Shown one piece after another: positions 1-12,129 of a stretch of 64,000 nt of DNA. The notes beneath the pieces were generated by a model that saw nothing but the letters and a program-made list of their open reading frames with translations, was not told the DNA's origin and ran no database searches. Numbering within the stretch: the first letter of the stretch is position 1; every line of letters starts with the position of its first letter. The DNA is from Piliocolobus tephrosceles. Its lineage: Eukaryota; Chordata; Mammalia; Primates; Cercopithecidae. The stretch spans positions 65,796,361 to 65,860,360 of the forward strand of contig NC_045446.1 in the NCBI RefSeq assembly GCF_002776525.5, written 5' to 3'. A program made the position numbers and the translations under genes.

Positions 1-116
1 GTAGAGACAGGGTTTCAGCATCTTGGCCAGGCCGGTCTTGAACTCCTGACTTTGTGATCCACCCATCTCAGCCTCCCAAAGTGCTAGGATTATAGGTGTG
101 AGCCACCGCACCCAGC
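1..116 (-). mobile_element. Alu fragment (cut by window edge)
   Basis: The 5' (left-arm) part of an Alu in reverse orientation, ending at the complement of GGCTGGGTGCGG. The remainder lies left of the window. Confidence 0.9.
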
Positions 117-499
117 GCAAATATAATAAAATGTTAATTTTTTAATCTCTGGATAACGAAAATATGTGTGTTTTACCTTTCTTAGTGGTGTATTTTTTAA
201 AGTTCTCCAAAAAAACCCAGAAAATGCTTTGAGGATTTATTGGAGAAGGCACCATCAGATACTTAGGTGGGAATGAGAGCAGTATCGAATGGATGGAATT
301 GATTCTTTGGCCATGAGCTCCCTCTCTCTTCAATGTCATCGGATTTTCAGATCCGTCGTGCTCCTTCCTGTGTTCCCCACTCCAACGCGAGACCATTCTT
401 TGGCATCACGCACCCAGGCCTTTAAACGGGTCTCTGAGTGTGGCACTGTAGTGCTGGGAAGGACTCCCCCAAAAATTGGGCCAACCCCTAGTAACAGAC
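117..499. other. Intronic sequence, nothing recognised
   Basis: A/T-rich then mixed sequence. No gene or confident repeat was recognised. Confidence 0.5.
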
Positions 500-610
500 G
501 AGGACAATGAAGCAGGAAGGAGAGACTTGTCCAGGGTCACACAGGAGGCAAAGCTGGCCTCAAGGTTCATCTTTAACCTTTAAGCTCTGCTCCAACACCA
601 CTTCCTCAGA
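500..610 (-). mobile_element. MIR fragment
   Basis: The reverse complement carries the MIR core (CTGTGTGACC-like, seen here as GTCCAGGGTCACACAG). Confidence 0.5.
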
Positions 611-894
611 TGACAGCTCCAGCTCCTCATCTAGGTTAGCTTGTCAGCTCCCATTAAATGCTCTGTTAGCACCTTGTACCTTCCCTGCCAAGCATTTATC
701 ACAGCTGAATTTAATCATTAGTTATTGAAATACACACTTGACACCTTATCTGTCATTACACTGCTCATTCCATGATGAACTTTGTCTTGTTCATGGCTGT
801 AATCCAATAACTTAGTTCAGGGTCTGTTCCCTGAGTGACTGCTCTCTTGGTGTCCAGACTGGTGTGCATTCGGATTCCACGCTCACCTCTGAGT

Positions 895-1128
895 ATTAAT
901 ATTTAGGAATTACAACTGCAAGGATCTGAGAGTTTACACATGTTCATATCCTGTATCCTATGACATGTATCATATTGCCCTGTTTTCTGAAGGAGGAAAT
1001 TGAGGCTCAGAGACTTGAAATAACTTTACCAAGGTCATACAAATAGTAAATGGAAAGGCTGGAATTTAAGCTGAAGTTTTCTGATCCGAAGCCATTTGGT
1101 GGGTCCACTGCACCATGGCTACCAGATG
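895..1128 (-). mobile_element. MIR element
   Basis: The strings GGAAATTGAGGCTCAGAGAC and CCAAGGTCATACAAATAGTA are the complementary MIR core (CTTGG..AAGT..CTGAGCCTCAGTTTCC). Confidence 0.75.
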
Positions 1129-1149
1129 AGTAGCTGTGATTACTAATTT

Positions 1150-1480
1150 CTCCTGTGTTCCTCACCTTTTCTTCAGAACACTTCTCCCCTACATCACATA
1201 CTCCTAACCCTAAAGACCTTCCTTATTTAAGAGCATTCATGCTTCTGCTGCTCTGTCCTCTCTTCCTCACCCACCAGTACCACAATCCCCATCATCATCA
1301 TCATCTTCATCATCACATTTCTCTCTACTATTGAAGTAGGAGCTGACACTCCTATTTCAATCAGCACGTCCCAATGCCTGGATTTCATAGTCATGTCCCC
1401 AGAGCCTAGCTCAGAGTCTTATTTGTAGGAAGAGCTCAACAAATATGAATTGAATGAACAAATGACTAAAGTAATGCATT
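1150..1480 (+). mobile_element. L2-like 3' end
   Basis: Pyrimidine-rich sequence ends in a CCTAGCTCAGAG...AGCTCAACAAATATGAATTGAATGAA string, resembling the L2 3' terminus. An (ATC)n tract lies at 1287-1311. Confidence 0.5.
1287..1316. repeat. (ATC)n microsatellite
   Basis: Short imperfect trinucleotide run inside the L2-like segment. Confidence 0.7.
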
Positions 1481-2149
1481 CTACCAAGGGCTTGCAGAGA
1501 ATCTCATTCTCACAAACGCAGTCTGAATTGGGACTACTATGACGTGCTAAAAGACTCCCCAGAGAATGGTGTTGTTAGAGTAGATTTTTAGAATTACCAA
1601 GCCTCTCTCCAATTCACAGCCTGCCTTTGGCCCTCTCTGAAGGAATGCTGGACCAGGGCTTCAGTGAGGTGTCATAACAGTCCTTCATGGTAGAGCTCTC
1701 TCTTCTGTGCTATTTTTGGGTGCTAGCACATGTTGATTATCTCACTGTATACCTTTTAATACCATTTATCTCTCGTCTATTTTTTAAAAAAATTCCATGT
1801 TGTAGCCCTAAAGGGAACCCCACACAAAAATGGTCATAGTAGCCAGAGACTAACAGTATTTTACAATGGGGACTCCTGTACCTTGCATTCTTGGTTGCTA
1901 TGAGAGATTGGTTGGTTATCCATTATATATAAAGACAAAGAGACTCTTACATGTACATCAGCTTCCTGTTGCTATTCAGTTGAAAGGAAACAAGAGAATG
2001 GCTATGTCACTTTGGAAGAATGAGTGATGTGCTTACTAAAGCACAGTTGAACCAAGTATTCTTATGCACTCTGCTCAGGGGGTTACCTGCTACTTCAATA
2101 CAGAGTCTGAAACTTGGTAACACAGTATTCTGTCCTCAATAACCTAGAT

Positions 2150-2517
2150 CAGAGGTTGGCAAACTATTGCCTACCAGCCAGATCCAGCCCTCTGTTTTGT
2201 TCCGCCGTGAGCTAAGAATGGTTTTTGTAGATGAATGTTTGCAGTCAACCTGATGAAAGGGAACACTAACTTTGAACCCCAATTCAGCAAATGTTATTGC
2301 CCCCAAAAAATTATTCTCATTAGCATAGCTGTATTATAAAAGATTATCTTCAATAATTATTATTATATTTTGAACTTTAGCAATAAAATTTTGGTGGAAA
2401 TTTGTTTTCTCGCTTGTTATATAAGTACCTACTTAATAACCTTAATTTTGCATCTTAGCCTGCAAAGCCTATAAATATTTACTATCTGTCCCTCTATAGG
2501 AACTTTGCCCACCACTG
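2150..2517 (-). mobile_element. hAT-Charlie-type non-autonomous DNA transposon
   Basis: The ends are inverted: left CAGAGGTTGGCAAACT pairs with right AGTTTGCC-type sequence (complement CAGTGGTGGGCAAAGTT). The complementary strand also holds the ATAGTAAATATTT..AGGCTTTGC string typical of this family. Eight-bp flanks (ACCTAGAT / GTCTCGAC) are only weakly alike, so the target duplication has decayed. The subfamily was not assigned. Confidence 0.7.
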
Positions 2518-2539
2518 GTCTCGACTAAAGCTATAAAGC

Positions 2540-2800
2540 TTGTCTCCCACCATGTCACTTCTTATACTTGGAACACCTGTTATATGGGAATATTCGTGGT
2601 TCTCCATAGACATGTCTAGCTCTCCATGCCCCAGTTGTCCCTTCTGCTGGGACCTGCCACCTCCCTTGCTGCCTGCCTGATTGTTTTGCCTGCTGATATC
2701 AGACTAATCCTTCTAGGTCCAGTTCAGATGCCATCCTCATTTCTGAAGTCTTCTCTGACTTTTCAAGTTAGAATTAATAAATTCCTCTGCTCAAAAAGTA
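2540..2800 (+). mobile_element. L2 fragment (5' of Alu insertion)
   Basis: Contains the L2 3'-region strings for 'agatgccatcctca..gaagtcttctctgac'. It resumes after the Alu at 3131-3285. Confidence 0.55.
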
Positions 2801-2811
2801 TGTGACATCTG

Positions 2812-3130
2812 GGCTGTGCACGGTGGCTCACGCCTATAATCCCAGCACTTCGGGAGGCTGAGGGGGGCAGATCATGAGGTCAGGAGTTTGAGACCAGCCT
2901 GACTAACATGGTGAAACCCTGTCTCTACTAAAAATACAAAAATTAGCTGTGGTGGCATGTGCCTGTAATCCTAGCTACTCGGGAGGCTGAGGCAGGAGAA
3001 TCGCTTGAACCCAGGAGGCAGAGATTGCGGTAAGCGGAGATCGCGCCACTGCACTCCACTGGGTGAAAGAGGGAAACTCTGTCTCAAAGAAAAAAACAAA
3101 CAAACAAACAAAAAAAACAAAAGAAAGCAG
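2812..3130 (+). mobile_element. Alu, full length
   Basis: Complete dimer with a CAAA-rich tail, flanked by GTGACATC target-site duplications at 2802-2809 and 3131-3138. Confidence 0.95.
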
Positions 3131-3285
3131 GTGACATCCTATAAAACATAATTTACTTTGCTATAGTCAAGGAGTTCACATCCATGCTGCCTTTCCTCCT
3201 ATACTGCAAGTGTCCTCTGGGCAGGAAGTTATGTACATATAGTAGGAGACTGACAACTGTCTGTTTAATGGATGAATAATTGACT
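3131..3285 (+). mobile_element. L2 fragment (3' of Alu insertion)
   Basis: Continuation of the interrupted L2, with the terminal 'gcaggaagttatgtac..atagtagg' motif. Confidence 0.5.
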
Positions 3286-3508
3286 GATGTGCTAACAGGA
3301 AAGGAAGAAATAATTAATGAAAAGGTAACCTGACTGCTGTTGGAAGGGTGATCTAAACTCCAAACTGGTTGTTTCTACCACTGACTTACGTCTTTGCTCA
3401 CCCCCAGGAAGAAGTGCACTTGGTACAGCAAGGCTGTGGTAAGTTAAAGGATGGAGAATTGTGTGTTGACACACTACAGTAAGTATTATTCAGAAAATAC
3501 CGTGAATC

Positions 3509-3815
3509 GGCCAGGCACAGTGGCTCACGCCTGTAATCCCAGCACTTTGGGAGGCTGAGGCGGGTGGATCACCTGAGGTCAGGAGATCGAGACCATCCTG
3601 GCCAAGATGGTGAAACCCCATCTCTACTAAAAATACAAAAAATTAGCCGGGCGTGGTAGCCTGTAATCCCAGCTACTAGGGAGGCTGAGGCAGGAGGATC
3701 ACTTGAATCCAGGAGGTGGAGGTTGCAGTGAGCTGAGATCATGCCACTGCATTCCAGCCTGGGTGATAGAGTGAGACTCCATCTCAACAAACAAACAAAC
3801 AAAACAAAACAAAGA
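3509..3815 (+). mobile_element. Alu, full length
   Basis: Flanked by AAAATACCGTGAATC (3494-3508) and AAAATACTGTGAATC (3816-3830), a 15-bp target duplication with one change. Confidence 0.95.
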
Positions 3816-4849
3816 AAAATACTGTGAATCCATCTTTAGAAACCTTGACAATGTGGTCTTCTCAAGTCATCAGGCGTGGGGCACGGTTCTGCTTATGGGC
3901 AGCAACACTCCGACTGCCATCCCTACTCCTTCTCCTCCGCGTACTTCTCTCCCACCCATATTACATCCATGATGCCTCATTTTTTTCTCTCTCTGTACCT
4001 GCTAAACAGATTCTCAGTATCTGAATTGCATATTTAATCCAGTGGCTCACTCAATCCACAAGGGAGAATGTGGTCATCAGGAAGCTCTGAGAAGAATGGC
4101 AATGGACCCATTCACTTGCTGAGAGTCATTCTTCAAACACTGGTTGAACTCTCTTCTGTGCCAGGCCTAAGAAAGGCATAAAAAGACAAGGCCCAGGCTC
4201 TGCCTGCAAGGAAAGCAAGCTGAATGGACTTTCTTGTACATCCCTGAAAAATCATGTGAAATATACCAAATTCTCGGGAGGAGTCCTTGGGGCCCCTGGG
4301 CTTTTTGAGGAGATGTGGGCATAATGCTGTCAGAGTGGCACAGATACTTGGCTGGCAAGTCATCACAATCCAAGGAGGAAAATTCGACCTTGAGTTTGTA
4401 CACAATAAACCCATTCTCTGACCTGTGCCACTTAGATGCCACCCAAATCCAGACTTTGGCAAATATTAGATAACATCACTTTACTAAGCACATAAACATC
4501 TCTGAATTCATTTTCAGAGCAAATTTAAACTTGTTAAAAATCATTCTTTTCTAATTGCTTTTATTACAATTCTAACTTTATGATTCTTATTTTACTCATG
4601 CAATAAAATAAATAATTTTTGTGTACACAAAGTGGCAAAAGCCAGGCCTCTCCATATAATTCACATTTGCCCAGTTAGATTAGAACATGGTGACTCAGAG
4701 ATGCTTACTGGACTAAAAAAATACTCACAGAAAATCTTTGACCTGAGCATTTAATGGTTCTTTACCCAGAAATTCAGAATGTGTGCAATGAGAAGGGCAA
4801 AGGACCTCTATATATTAGCCAAATAGTACTCAACCCACCAGGGACAATG

Positions 4850-5190
4850 ATGATGAGGATAGTTGCCATTTATTGAGTGCTTACTATGGGTGAGGACTGT
4901 GCTACGCACTGTATGTACATCATTCATTCATTTGTTCAATTAATTAATATCTATTAAGCATCTATTAAATACCATGCACTAAGCTAGGTGCTAGAGGTAC
5001 AATGGTAAATAAGACAGGGAAGAGAGTAACAGACTTAATGGAATGTTAAGTCTTTCAACAACTTGTAAGATAGATATTAGTGATTCTGTTTTACCACTAA
5101 GGAAACAAAGTCAGAGAAGAGAAATTAAGCAACTTGCCCGAAATCATACAGTTAATACGTGGTAAGCAGGACTTGAAACCAAAGTCCTAA
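4850..5190 (-). mobile_element. MIR, interrupted by another old repeat piece
   Basis: TTTATTGAGTGCTTACTATG at the left and the AGGAAACAAAGTCAGAGAAG..ACTTGCCC..CATACAG series at the right are both reversed MIR. The middle (about 4925-5040) resembles a different old repeat. Confidence 0.6.
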
Positions 5191-5379
5191 ATAAAGCCAG
5201 ACATCAGAGGAAAGCAGGAATTATAAAAAAGTATTGTACTTTTAAGTGCCCTTCTGATTTTTCACCTCATTGATAAAAACCTCTAGGAAGAAAGTTATAG
5301 TTCCTAATCTTTTTCCTTCCCAATGGAACTAACTCCTAAGATTTTGACACACTGTACAGGTACACCCCTTCAGGAAGTG

Positions 5380-5610
5380 GTTCATGACTCAGGCCAGAAA
5401 CCCCCTTTCCTCTACATCTCCTCAATATTCTGCGCACATTTCTATTCTTGCACTTACTACTATGACTATACTTTCGAAAAATATGCCTTCCTCCCACTAG
5501 ACCAGGAGCTCCTTTAGGACAGTTGCTAGGTATAATTTATCTCTCTACCCTAGCATAGTGATTCATCTGAGATGCAATAAATGTTTCTTGAATGAGTAAA
5601 TGAAAAACTT
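5380..5610 (+). mobile_element. L2 3' end
   Basis: AGACCAGGAGCTCCTTTAGG followed by ATGCAATAAATGTTTCTTGA is the L2 3' terminal signature. Confidence 0.6.
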
Positions 5611-5654
5611 TCATTGGTGACCTACTCTACTTCATTATTTCAGTGATAATAATA

Positions 5655-5850
5655 AAAGTAGCCAGCACTTACTATGATGAGTATGCACTGTATACAAGCA
5701 TTATCTCCCTTCATCTTCATCATGACTCTGTAAAGTCACAACTGTGTAGTTACCCCCATTTTATTGATGAGAAAAAGCAAGGCTTTCCCAAGATCACACA
5801 GACTTTAAGTTAAGATGCATGATTCAAACCCAGCTTTGATGGACACTAAA
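5655..5850 (-). mobile_element. MIR element
   Basis: Reversed MIR core: CCCCCATTTTATTGATGAG, then CCCAAGATCACACAGACTTT and GATTCAAACCCAG. Confidence 0.75.
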
Positions 5851-5859
5851 TTCTTCACA

Positions 5860-6150
5860 GGACACAAGGGCACCTCCCAGGACTCATACAATCATTCCTT
5901 CCAACAATCTTCCAATAGTGTTAACTAGCCACTGTTGTGCCCCTAGAGAACTCTGGCTCCCAATTTTCACTCTCACCAGGGCCTGCCTGGTACTTTTATA
6001 TACAATACTTGCACATATATTATCTCCCTCAAAAGACAGCAATATCCTGCAAACAGGGGTCATGCGCTCTTCACCTTGAATCTTCATAGCCTATAGTCCC
6101 AGCCCTGGCATGCTCTTAAGATGTTGTATTGAACACTGAGTAAAAATAAT
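5860..6150 (+). mobile_element. L2-like fragment
   Basis: The end of the segment (CCAGCCCTGGCATGCTCTTA..TGTATTGAACACTGAG) resembles the L2 3' end. Confidence 0.4.
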
Positions 6151-6825
6151 ATTAGGCCCACTGCATTATTATTATGGAATTAGGATCAAATAAATCCAAC
6201 CTAATTCCCTGCTTTTATAGTATAAGCCTCTTTCTCAATGGACTAAAAGCCCTGAAGGATCAAAAGGATTTAGAAAGAAAATGGGAGGAGGGCAGGGGGG
6301 AAACTGTGAGCAAAATCTAGCAGTAGTTTGAATGTGGGGCTTGTGAGACCCAGGTTAGGCTGTGATTTGGTCAGAGCACCTGCTGAGGCCCATATGATTT
6401 TAATGTGCAGCCAGGGCTGAGAACACCCAAGAAAAAGCATTGAGTGTGTGCAGGGAGCAGTGGGTAAAAAGACTGGAAGCATCAGATAGGTCAGATAATG
6501 GAAGGCACTGACTGCACGCCAAGGTGCCTGGGTCTTGCCCTGGAGGAGAAGGGAATCCATTGAGAGTTTAGGACAAGAAGAGGTGAAACAACCCACCCCT
6601 CCTCCACTGTAGAAACAAGGTTAGTGGATGGAGATGGTATGGGCTTAGCAGAGTTGGAGCCAGAAAGACAACATAAAGGTTGAAGTTGGCAGTAGCCGTC
6701 CCAAGAATGGCATGTTAGACTAGGCGAACATGAGGGGACTTGGCAGGGGCCTGCTGGAGCTGCACAAGCAAGACACAGCTGTGGCTGGAATGAGGAGAAT
6801 CAGATTTCTGAGCCAACTCAGCCAC
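6151..6825. other. Intronic sequence, old repeat-like
   Basis: No gene was recognised. A purine-rich stretch near 6270-6300 and a segment near 6680-6760 resemble the old unassigned mammalian repeat also seen at 48960-50160. Confidence 0.35.
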
Positions 6826-6968
6826 TGACTGTTTCTGTAACCTCGGTCCCCACACCTCCCTGACTCTATTCTGCATCTTTAAAGATAGAGATGTTTACCT
6901 TAAAAGGTCATTAGGAAGTCTATAGAAAAAGATACGTTAAAGCAGATGGCACAGAGTAAACACTCAGC
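6826..6968 (+). mobile_element. MIR element
   Basis: Diverged forward MIR from CAGCCACTGACTG to GCACAGAGTAAACACTCAGC. Confidence 0.5.
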
Positions 6969-7518
6969 AGATGAGCCTGAAACTCAATTATATCTTTGTT
7001 CTTTCTAATATTCTGCTCTTTCACATTCTGCCTTGATCTACCTTCTGCCTAATTATTATGGTTTAATAGGGAACAATCCTTAAGGGCTAGGAGGCTTGCA
7101 AAAATGCACTGTACACTCTAGGATATGCCACAATGTGGGTCAGTGTTTCGAAGTCACTGCACAAAATGGACAGTGACCACAAGGGTACAGCTCAGTGGAG
7201 GAGGTATTGTTTCAGATGCACTTGTGGTGGGTTTTGTGGCTTGAGGCCTGGGCACAATTTTCCCACTAAAAGAGGTTACACCAGGCCTAATCCTGCAAAA
7301 GCCTCTTCATTCAGTTTGAAAACAAACACCCAGTGACAGTGGACTATGCTAGGATAAGGGAAGGAGAGCAAAGATAATAACTATGTGTATTATGTAATAC
7401 ACAGCAGTTCCTGTGCGTAATGTACAAGGCCAGCAGCACCGGAGGTGGGAGGTTGAGACCACAGTGAGGCCTATGCTCCTACTCTCTTTCGGACAGGACA
7501 GGCAAGCACAGACACCAA
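6969..7518. other. Intronic sequence, nothing recognised
   Basis: Mixed-composition unique sequence. ORFs of 60-70 aa here have no family resemblance. Confidence 0.5.
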
Positions 7519-7535
7519 GAGCTCATTCTTTTCTT

Positions 7536-7832
7536 TTTTTTTTTTTTTGAGACGGAGTCTCGCTCTGTCGCCCAGGCTGGAGTGCAGTGGCGCAATCTCG
7601 GCTCACTGCAAGCTCCGCCTCCCGGGTTTACGCCATTCTCCTGCCTCAGCCTCCCGAGTAGCTGGGACTACAGGCGCCCGTCATCTCGCCCGGCTAGATT
7701 TTTGTATTATTTTTAGTAGAGACGGGGTTTCACCGTGTTAGCCAGGATGGTCTCGATCTCCTGACCTCGTGATCCACCCGTCTCGGCCTCCCAAAGTGCT
7801 GGGATTACAGGCTTGAGCCACCGCGCCCGGCC
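7536..7832 (-). mobile_element. AluY, Old World monkey type
   Basis: Near-intact young Alu with a T-run (reverse poly(A)) and a perfect 17-bp duplication GAGCTCATTCTTTTCTT at 7519-7535 and 7833-7849. It carries GGCTTGAGCC (complement GGCTCAAGCC) and a CTCGCCCGGCTAG variant. Confidence 0.95.
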
Positions 7833-8046
7833 GAGCTCATTCTTTTCTTACTCCTCCCACATATACCAGAGATGTTGATGCTTGCTGGGCACTGACCTTA
7901 GCATTCTTTTCTTCTCACCCTCTCTATCCCCTACCCACCCTAATATCTATGAGTTTGATTCTCACCAACAGGCTGATGTTGTCTTGATCTTTTCTGTTCT
8001 GGCCTTTCTCCTGAGCTTCAAGCTATATCTCCATTTAGTTCTTTTG

Positions 8047-8338
8047 TATTTTGTTTCTTACTTTTTGTTGAGGTATAACATACACAGAATAAAGTCCATA
8101 AGTCTCAATTGTTTGTGTGTATAAACCCATGTCACCACCACTCAGATCAAGATATAGAACATTTCCAACACCTCAGAATGTTCTGCTGTGCTCCTTCTCA
8201 GGCAATTACCCACCTAAATCCCAGAGATTACCATTATTCCAACATCTATCACCATCAATTACTTTGCCTGTTTTTGAACTTCATATAAATGGAATAATTC
8301 AGTAAATACCCCTGTATCTGGGATCAAGTTTGTTGTCC
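8047..8338 (-). mobile_element. L1M (ancient L1) 3'UTR fragment
   Basis: TTGAGGTATAACATACACAG..CAAGATATAGAACATTTCC..TATAAATGGAAT is the reversed L1ME 3' region. It resumes at about 8985. Confidence 0.65.
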
Positions 8339-8512
8339 ACTAGGAAGCTTTTGGTAATGTGTGGAGACACTTTTGATTGCCATAACTCAGGGTGGGGAGG
8401 GCTGGGAAATATTACTGGTGTGTAGTACATAGAGGCCAGGGATGCTGCTAGACATCCTACAATGCACAGGACAGGCCCACAACAAAGAAGTATCTGGTCA
8501 ATAATTGATAAA
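8339..8512 (+). mobile_element. MER20 (hAT-Charlie MITE)
   Basis: TGTGGAGACACTTTTGATTG, then AGAGGCCAGGGATGCTGCTA and CATCCTACAATGCACAGGAC are MER20 signatures. It sits in the L1M segment, splitting it together with the next element. Confidence 0.85.
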
Positions 8513-8514
8513 CC

Positions 8515-8978
8515 CTGTGTATCAATCTCCTATAGCTACTGCAACAAATTACCACAAACAGAATGGCTTAAAGCAACACAGATTTATCATCTCACAGTTC
8601 TGTCATTCAGAAGTCCAAAATAGGTCTCATTGGAAGCTCTAGGGGAGAATACTTTCTTTGCCTTTGCCAGCTTCTAGAGGCGGCTTACATTCCTTGGCAC
8701 GTGTCCTTCCATCTTCAAAGCCAACAACCACCAGTCAAGTCTTTGTCACACTGCATCACCCTAATATTGACACTTCTGTCTTCCTCTTTCACTTAAAAGG
8801 ACTCTTGTGATTACACCGAGCCCAAGTGAAACCAGGCTATACTCCCCATTTCAAGGCCCATAACTTAATGACATCTGTAAAGTCCCTTTTGCCATGTAAG
8901 ATAACATATTCACAAATTCCTAGAATTAGGATTTGGATATCTTTGTAGGGGAGATTATTCAGCCTTCCATACCCTGCT
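8515..8978 (+). mobile_element. Old interspersed repeat, family not assigned
   Basis: TGCAACAAATTACCACAAAC..TTTATCATCTCACAGTTCTG..AGCTTCTAGAGGC..ATTCCTTGGC recurs, diverged but in the same order, at 47205-47690. It is a genuine dispersed family that I cannot name with confidence. Confidence 0.65.
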
Positions 8979-8984
8979 ATATAA

Positions 8985-9260
8985 TATTCTGTTGTATGAA
9001 TATACCACAATTTATGTATCCTACTGTTGATGGACATTTGGGCTGTTTTAGTTCTTAGCTATTAATAATGCTGCTATAAACATTCTTATACACATCTTCT
9101 GTATTCATTTCTGTTAGGTAGATACTCAAGAATGGAATTTCTCGGTCATGGTAAATGTATGTTTAGCTTGAATAGATAACGCTAAACAGTTTTATAATGT
9201 GGCTGTACAAATTTACACCCTTAGCAGCAGTACGAGTTTCCATTTTCATTCTGTACTGAA
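8985..9260 (-). mobile_element. L1M fragment (continuation)
   Basis: Reversed L1 3'UTR with TGGACATTTGGGCTGTTTTA and AATAATGCTGCTATAAACAT. The joined order with 8047-8338 suggests later insertions split one L1. Confidence 0.65.
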
Positions 9261-9489
9261 CATCTCCAAGTAGACCTTCCAAAGACACCCTTAACCCAAC
9301 TTACCAAAACTGTGCTATCTATCTCAGTGTATACCATTTCCCCACCACCCCCCCGCCCCAGACATCCAAAACATGAACCCTGGAAACATCCTAGACTCTT
9401 CCCTCTCCCTTTCTGCCTACTTTTATTTAGCCATTATTATTTTATTCTTATCAGCACTTGCTTACATTCTCTTCTTGATGGAGGTCTTT

Positions 9490-10050
9490 ATCATCTCTCA
9501 CCTAGACTATAGTTTCTTCCCTGGACTCTATTCCCAGTCTATCTCTCCAGTCCATTCTTCCTACTGCTGTCAAAGTCACCTTTTCTAAAATCTAAAACTG
9601 AACTCTGATTCTCCTGTTGCTTATAAGACAAAGGAGCTATCCCCAGCCTACCTCCCTCTTCTGTCCCTTGCCATTCTATCCTTATGCAACGATACTTCCA
9701 AGTTCTGCCCACACAGAACTGCTTATAATTTCTCTTCTTGTACTTTTACTCAAATTAATCCATTCTCCCATTTACTGCCAACTCATCTTTCAAGACTCAG
9801 CATACTAGTAACCTTCTCTACTGAATTCTTTTCCAACAACCCTCAAATCAGGCAGACTTAACTCCTCTCTTCTCTGTGCTCCACCATGCCCTGCACAGAC
9901 ATTTTATCAGGGAACCTGTAACTTTTCAGCACACTTGTCTCTGTCCAATAAACAAAAGGCTCTTGAGAGCAGGGACCACTTTGTCATCCAGAGACTTGGT
10001 CCAGGACCTGACATAGTAGATACAAATAAACATTTACTGAATGGAAACTG
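9490..10050 (+). mobile_element. L2 element, 3' half
   Basis: Long collinear L2 similarity ending in GCTCTTGAGAGCAGGGACCA and CAAATAAACATTTACTGAAT. Confidence 0.75.
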
Positions 10051-10153
10051 AATGAAGAGAGTACATATTAATATGATATGGAGGAAGTGCTGAGTGTAGA
10101 GAAAGACAAGTGTAGACAAAGCCTGTGATTTCAACAGTCTTAAAACCTAAAGG

Positions 10154-10425
10154 GGCCAAGCGCGGTGGCTCATGCCTGTAATCCCAGCACTTTGGGAGGC
10201 AGAGGTGGGTGGGTCACCTGAGGTCAGGAGTTCGAGACCAGCCTGACCAACATGGTGAAACCCCATCTCTACTAAAAATACAAAAATTAGCCAGGCATGG
10301 GTGGTGCGTGCCTGTAGTCCCAGCTACTCAGGAGGCCGAGGCGGGAGAATCGCGTGAACCCAGGAGGCAGAGGTTGCAGTGAGCCGAGATGGCGTCACTG
10401 TACTTCAGTCTGGGCGATAAGAGGA
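10154..10425 (+). mobile_element. Alu, 3'-truncated
   Basis: Starts GGCCAAGCGCGGTGG but stops after TCTGGGCGATAAGAG with no poly(A) tail, so the 3' end was lost after insertion. Confidence 0.9.
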
Positions 10426-11039
10426 AGGGGGATCATAAGCTCTAACAGGGAAGTAACAGCATGGTTCCTGAAGAGTGATTGCAAAGATTTCAGGGAGAAA
10501 ATGTATCTAAGGTTTCTAGCCTTCCGCCAGGCATATGCTAGGCACTAAATTAGCTACTATTAGTATTATTATTTCTGATGGTGAAACTAGAAGTTTTTAG
10601 TTTGCTGGTTCAGTTCCATGTTGAAGTCATCTTCATTCAGCAGAGAATGAGAAGCTTACCTATTTACATTAATACAGTTGACACAGTTTGTAAAGCCAAA
10701 GCAGCATTGTAGAGATAGCTCCTTAATCTTAATGAACATTTGTTGATTTATTTTAGTTTTCTATTTGGGACATTGAATGATTCTTAGTGATTGTTGATTT
10801 TAGAACTATCACTGGCTTGACATTTTTTTAAAGTTCATATATGTGTTAGATGCAATCTTTCCCTATGAGAGCAACAAATAATTAATTGTATATATCTTAT
10901 CTTCTTTGTGGGTTAGTCTTGGTCAGCTTTGTATTTCTGAGGGTTAATTGTACAAAGTTAACTAATGATCTAACAAAATGCCTCAGTAAAAATGTCCAAA
11001 CAGACATCAAACACTGCTGAATTTATATGAGGTTTCCAT
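10426..11039. other. Intronic sequence, nothing recognised
   Basis: A/T-rich sequence with no recognised gene or repeat. Confidence 0.5.
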
Positions 11040-11557
11040 GACAAGTTTCTCTCCTGGCTTTCTTCCTTCCTCACATCACTCCTCCTTCATCTTTTTCATG
11101 GACATCCCTTCTGCTGTCAGTACTCCAAATATGTGTATCCCCCATGGCTCCATTTTCTGTTGGTTAATTTTGTCTACTCCTTTTCCAAGGGTAATTTTGC
11201 CTCTTCCTATGACTTTCACAGGAAGTGAAACATCCACAAGCTGATTGCTTCCAAATCTATATTTACAGCCCAGGCCTCTCCCTAAGCTTTCAGATCCACT
11301 TACTCAACTGACCCTCAAACACCTCTTGTTAGATATCCCATAGACAATCCAAATTCTATATATTGAAAAGTACCTCAACTTTCACTTCGGACTTTTTTCT
11401 CCCTCTATATTCCCTGTTCCAGTGACTAGCATCACTACCAGTTACCAAAATCAGAAACACAAGGGTCACTCTGGGCCATATCCTCTTCTATGAATCTCGA
11501 TTGGTCATTTAGATCTGTTGTTTTGTACCCATATTATCTTATAAATCTCCGATCTCT
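11040..11557 (+). mobile_element. L2 fragment (5' of Alu insertion)
   Basis: Diverged L2 sequence (..ACTCAACTGACCCTCAAACACCTC..). It continues at 11892-12125 after the Alu. Confidence 0.5.
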
Positions 11558-11876
11558 GGCTGGGCGCGGTGGCTCACGCCTGTAATCCCAACACTTTGGG
11601 AGGCCGAGGTGGGTGGATCACGAGGTCAGGAGTTCGAGGCCAGCCAGGCCAAGATGGTGAAACCCCATCTCTACTAAAAATACAAAAATTAGCCAGGCAC
11701 GGTGGCAGGTGCCTCTAGGCACGGTGGCAGGTGCCTGTAATCCCAGCTACTCGGGAGGCTGAGGCAGGAGAATCGCTTGAACCAGGGAGGCAGAGCTTGC
11801 AGTGAGCCAAGAATGTGCTGCACTCTAGCCTGGGTGACAGAGCAAGACTCCATCGCAAAAAAAAAAAAAAAAAAAA
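11558..11876 (+). mobile_element. Alu with internal 22-bp duplication
   Basis: Target duplication AAATCTCCGATCTCT at 11543-11557 and 11877-11891. The segment AGGCACGGTGGCAGGTGCCT is present twice (11695-11714, 11717-11736). Confidence 0.95.
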
Positions 11877-11891
11877 AAATCTCCGATCTCT

Positions 11892-12125
11892 CAACCATGA
11901 TTAAGGCTTTGTTATTTTCTCCAAATTATCTCAATAGCCTCCTTATTGGCCTCCCTTTCTCTAATCTCCCCAGGTGCTACAGCCAGCCAGTGGGAGCTTT
12001 ATAAAATTTGAATCAAACTATGTTGTCCCTCTGCTTAGATTTTTTTCAGTGACTCATTATTGTCTATAGAAGCAAATCCAAATTTCTTAGCCAGGAATAC
12101 AAGGCTGTTGATAAGCTGACCTCTG
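11892..12125 (+). mobile_element. L2 fragment (3' of Alu insertion)
   Basis: GTCCCTCTGCTTAGATTTTT..ACAAGGCTGTTGATAAGCTG matches the L2 'gcataaggccctgcatgatctg' block. Confidence 0.6.
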
Positions 12126-12129
12126 CCTA

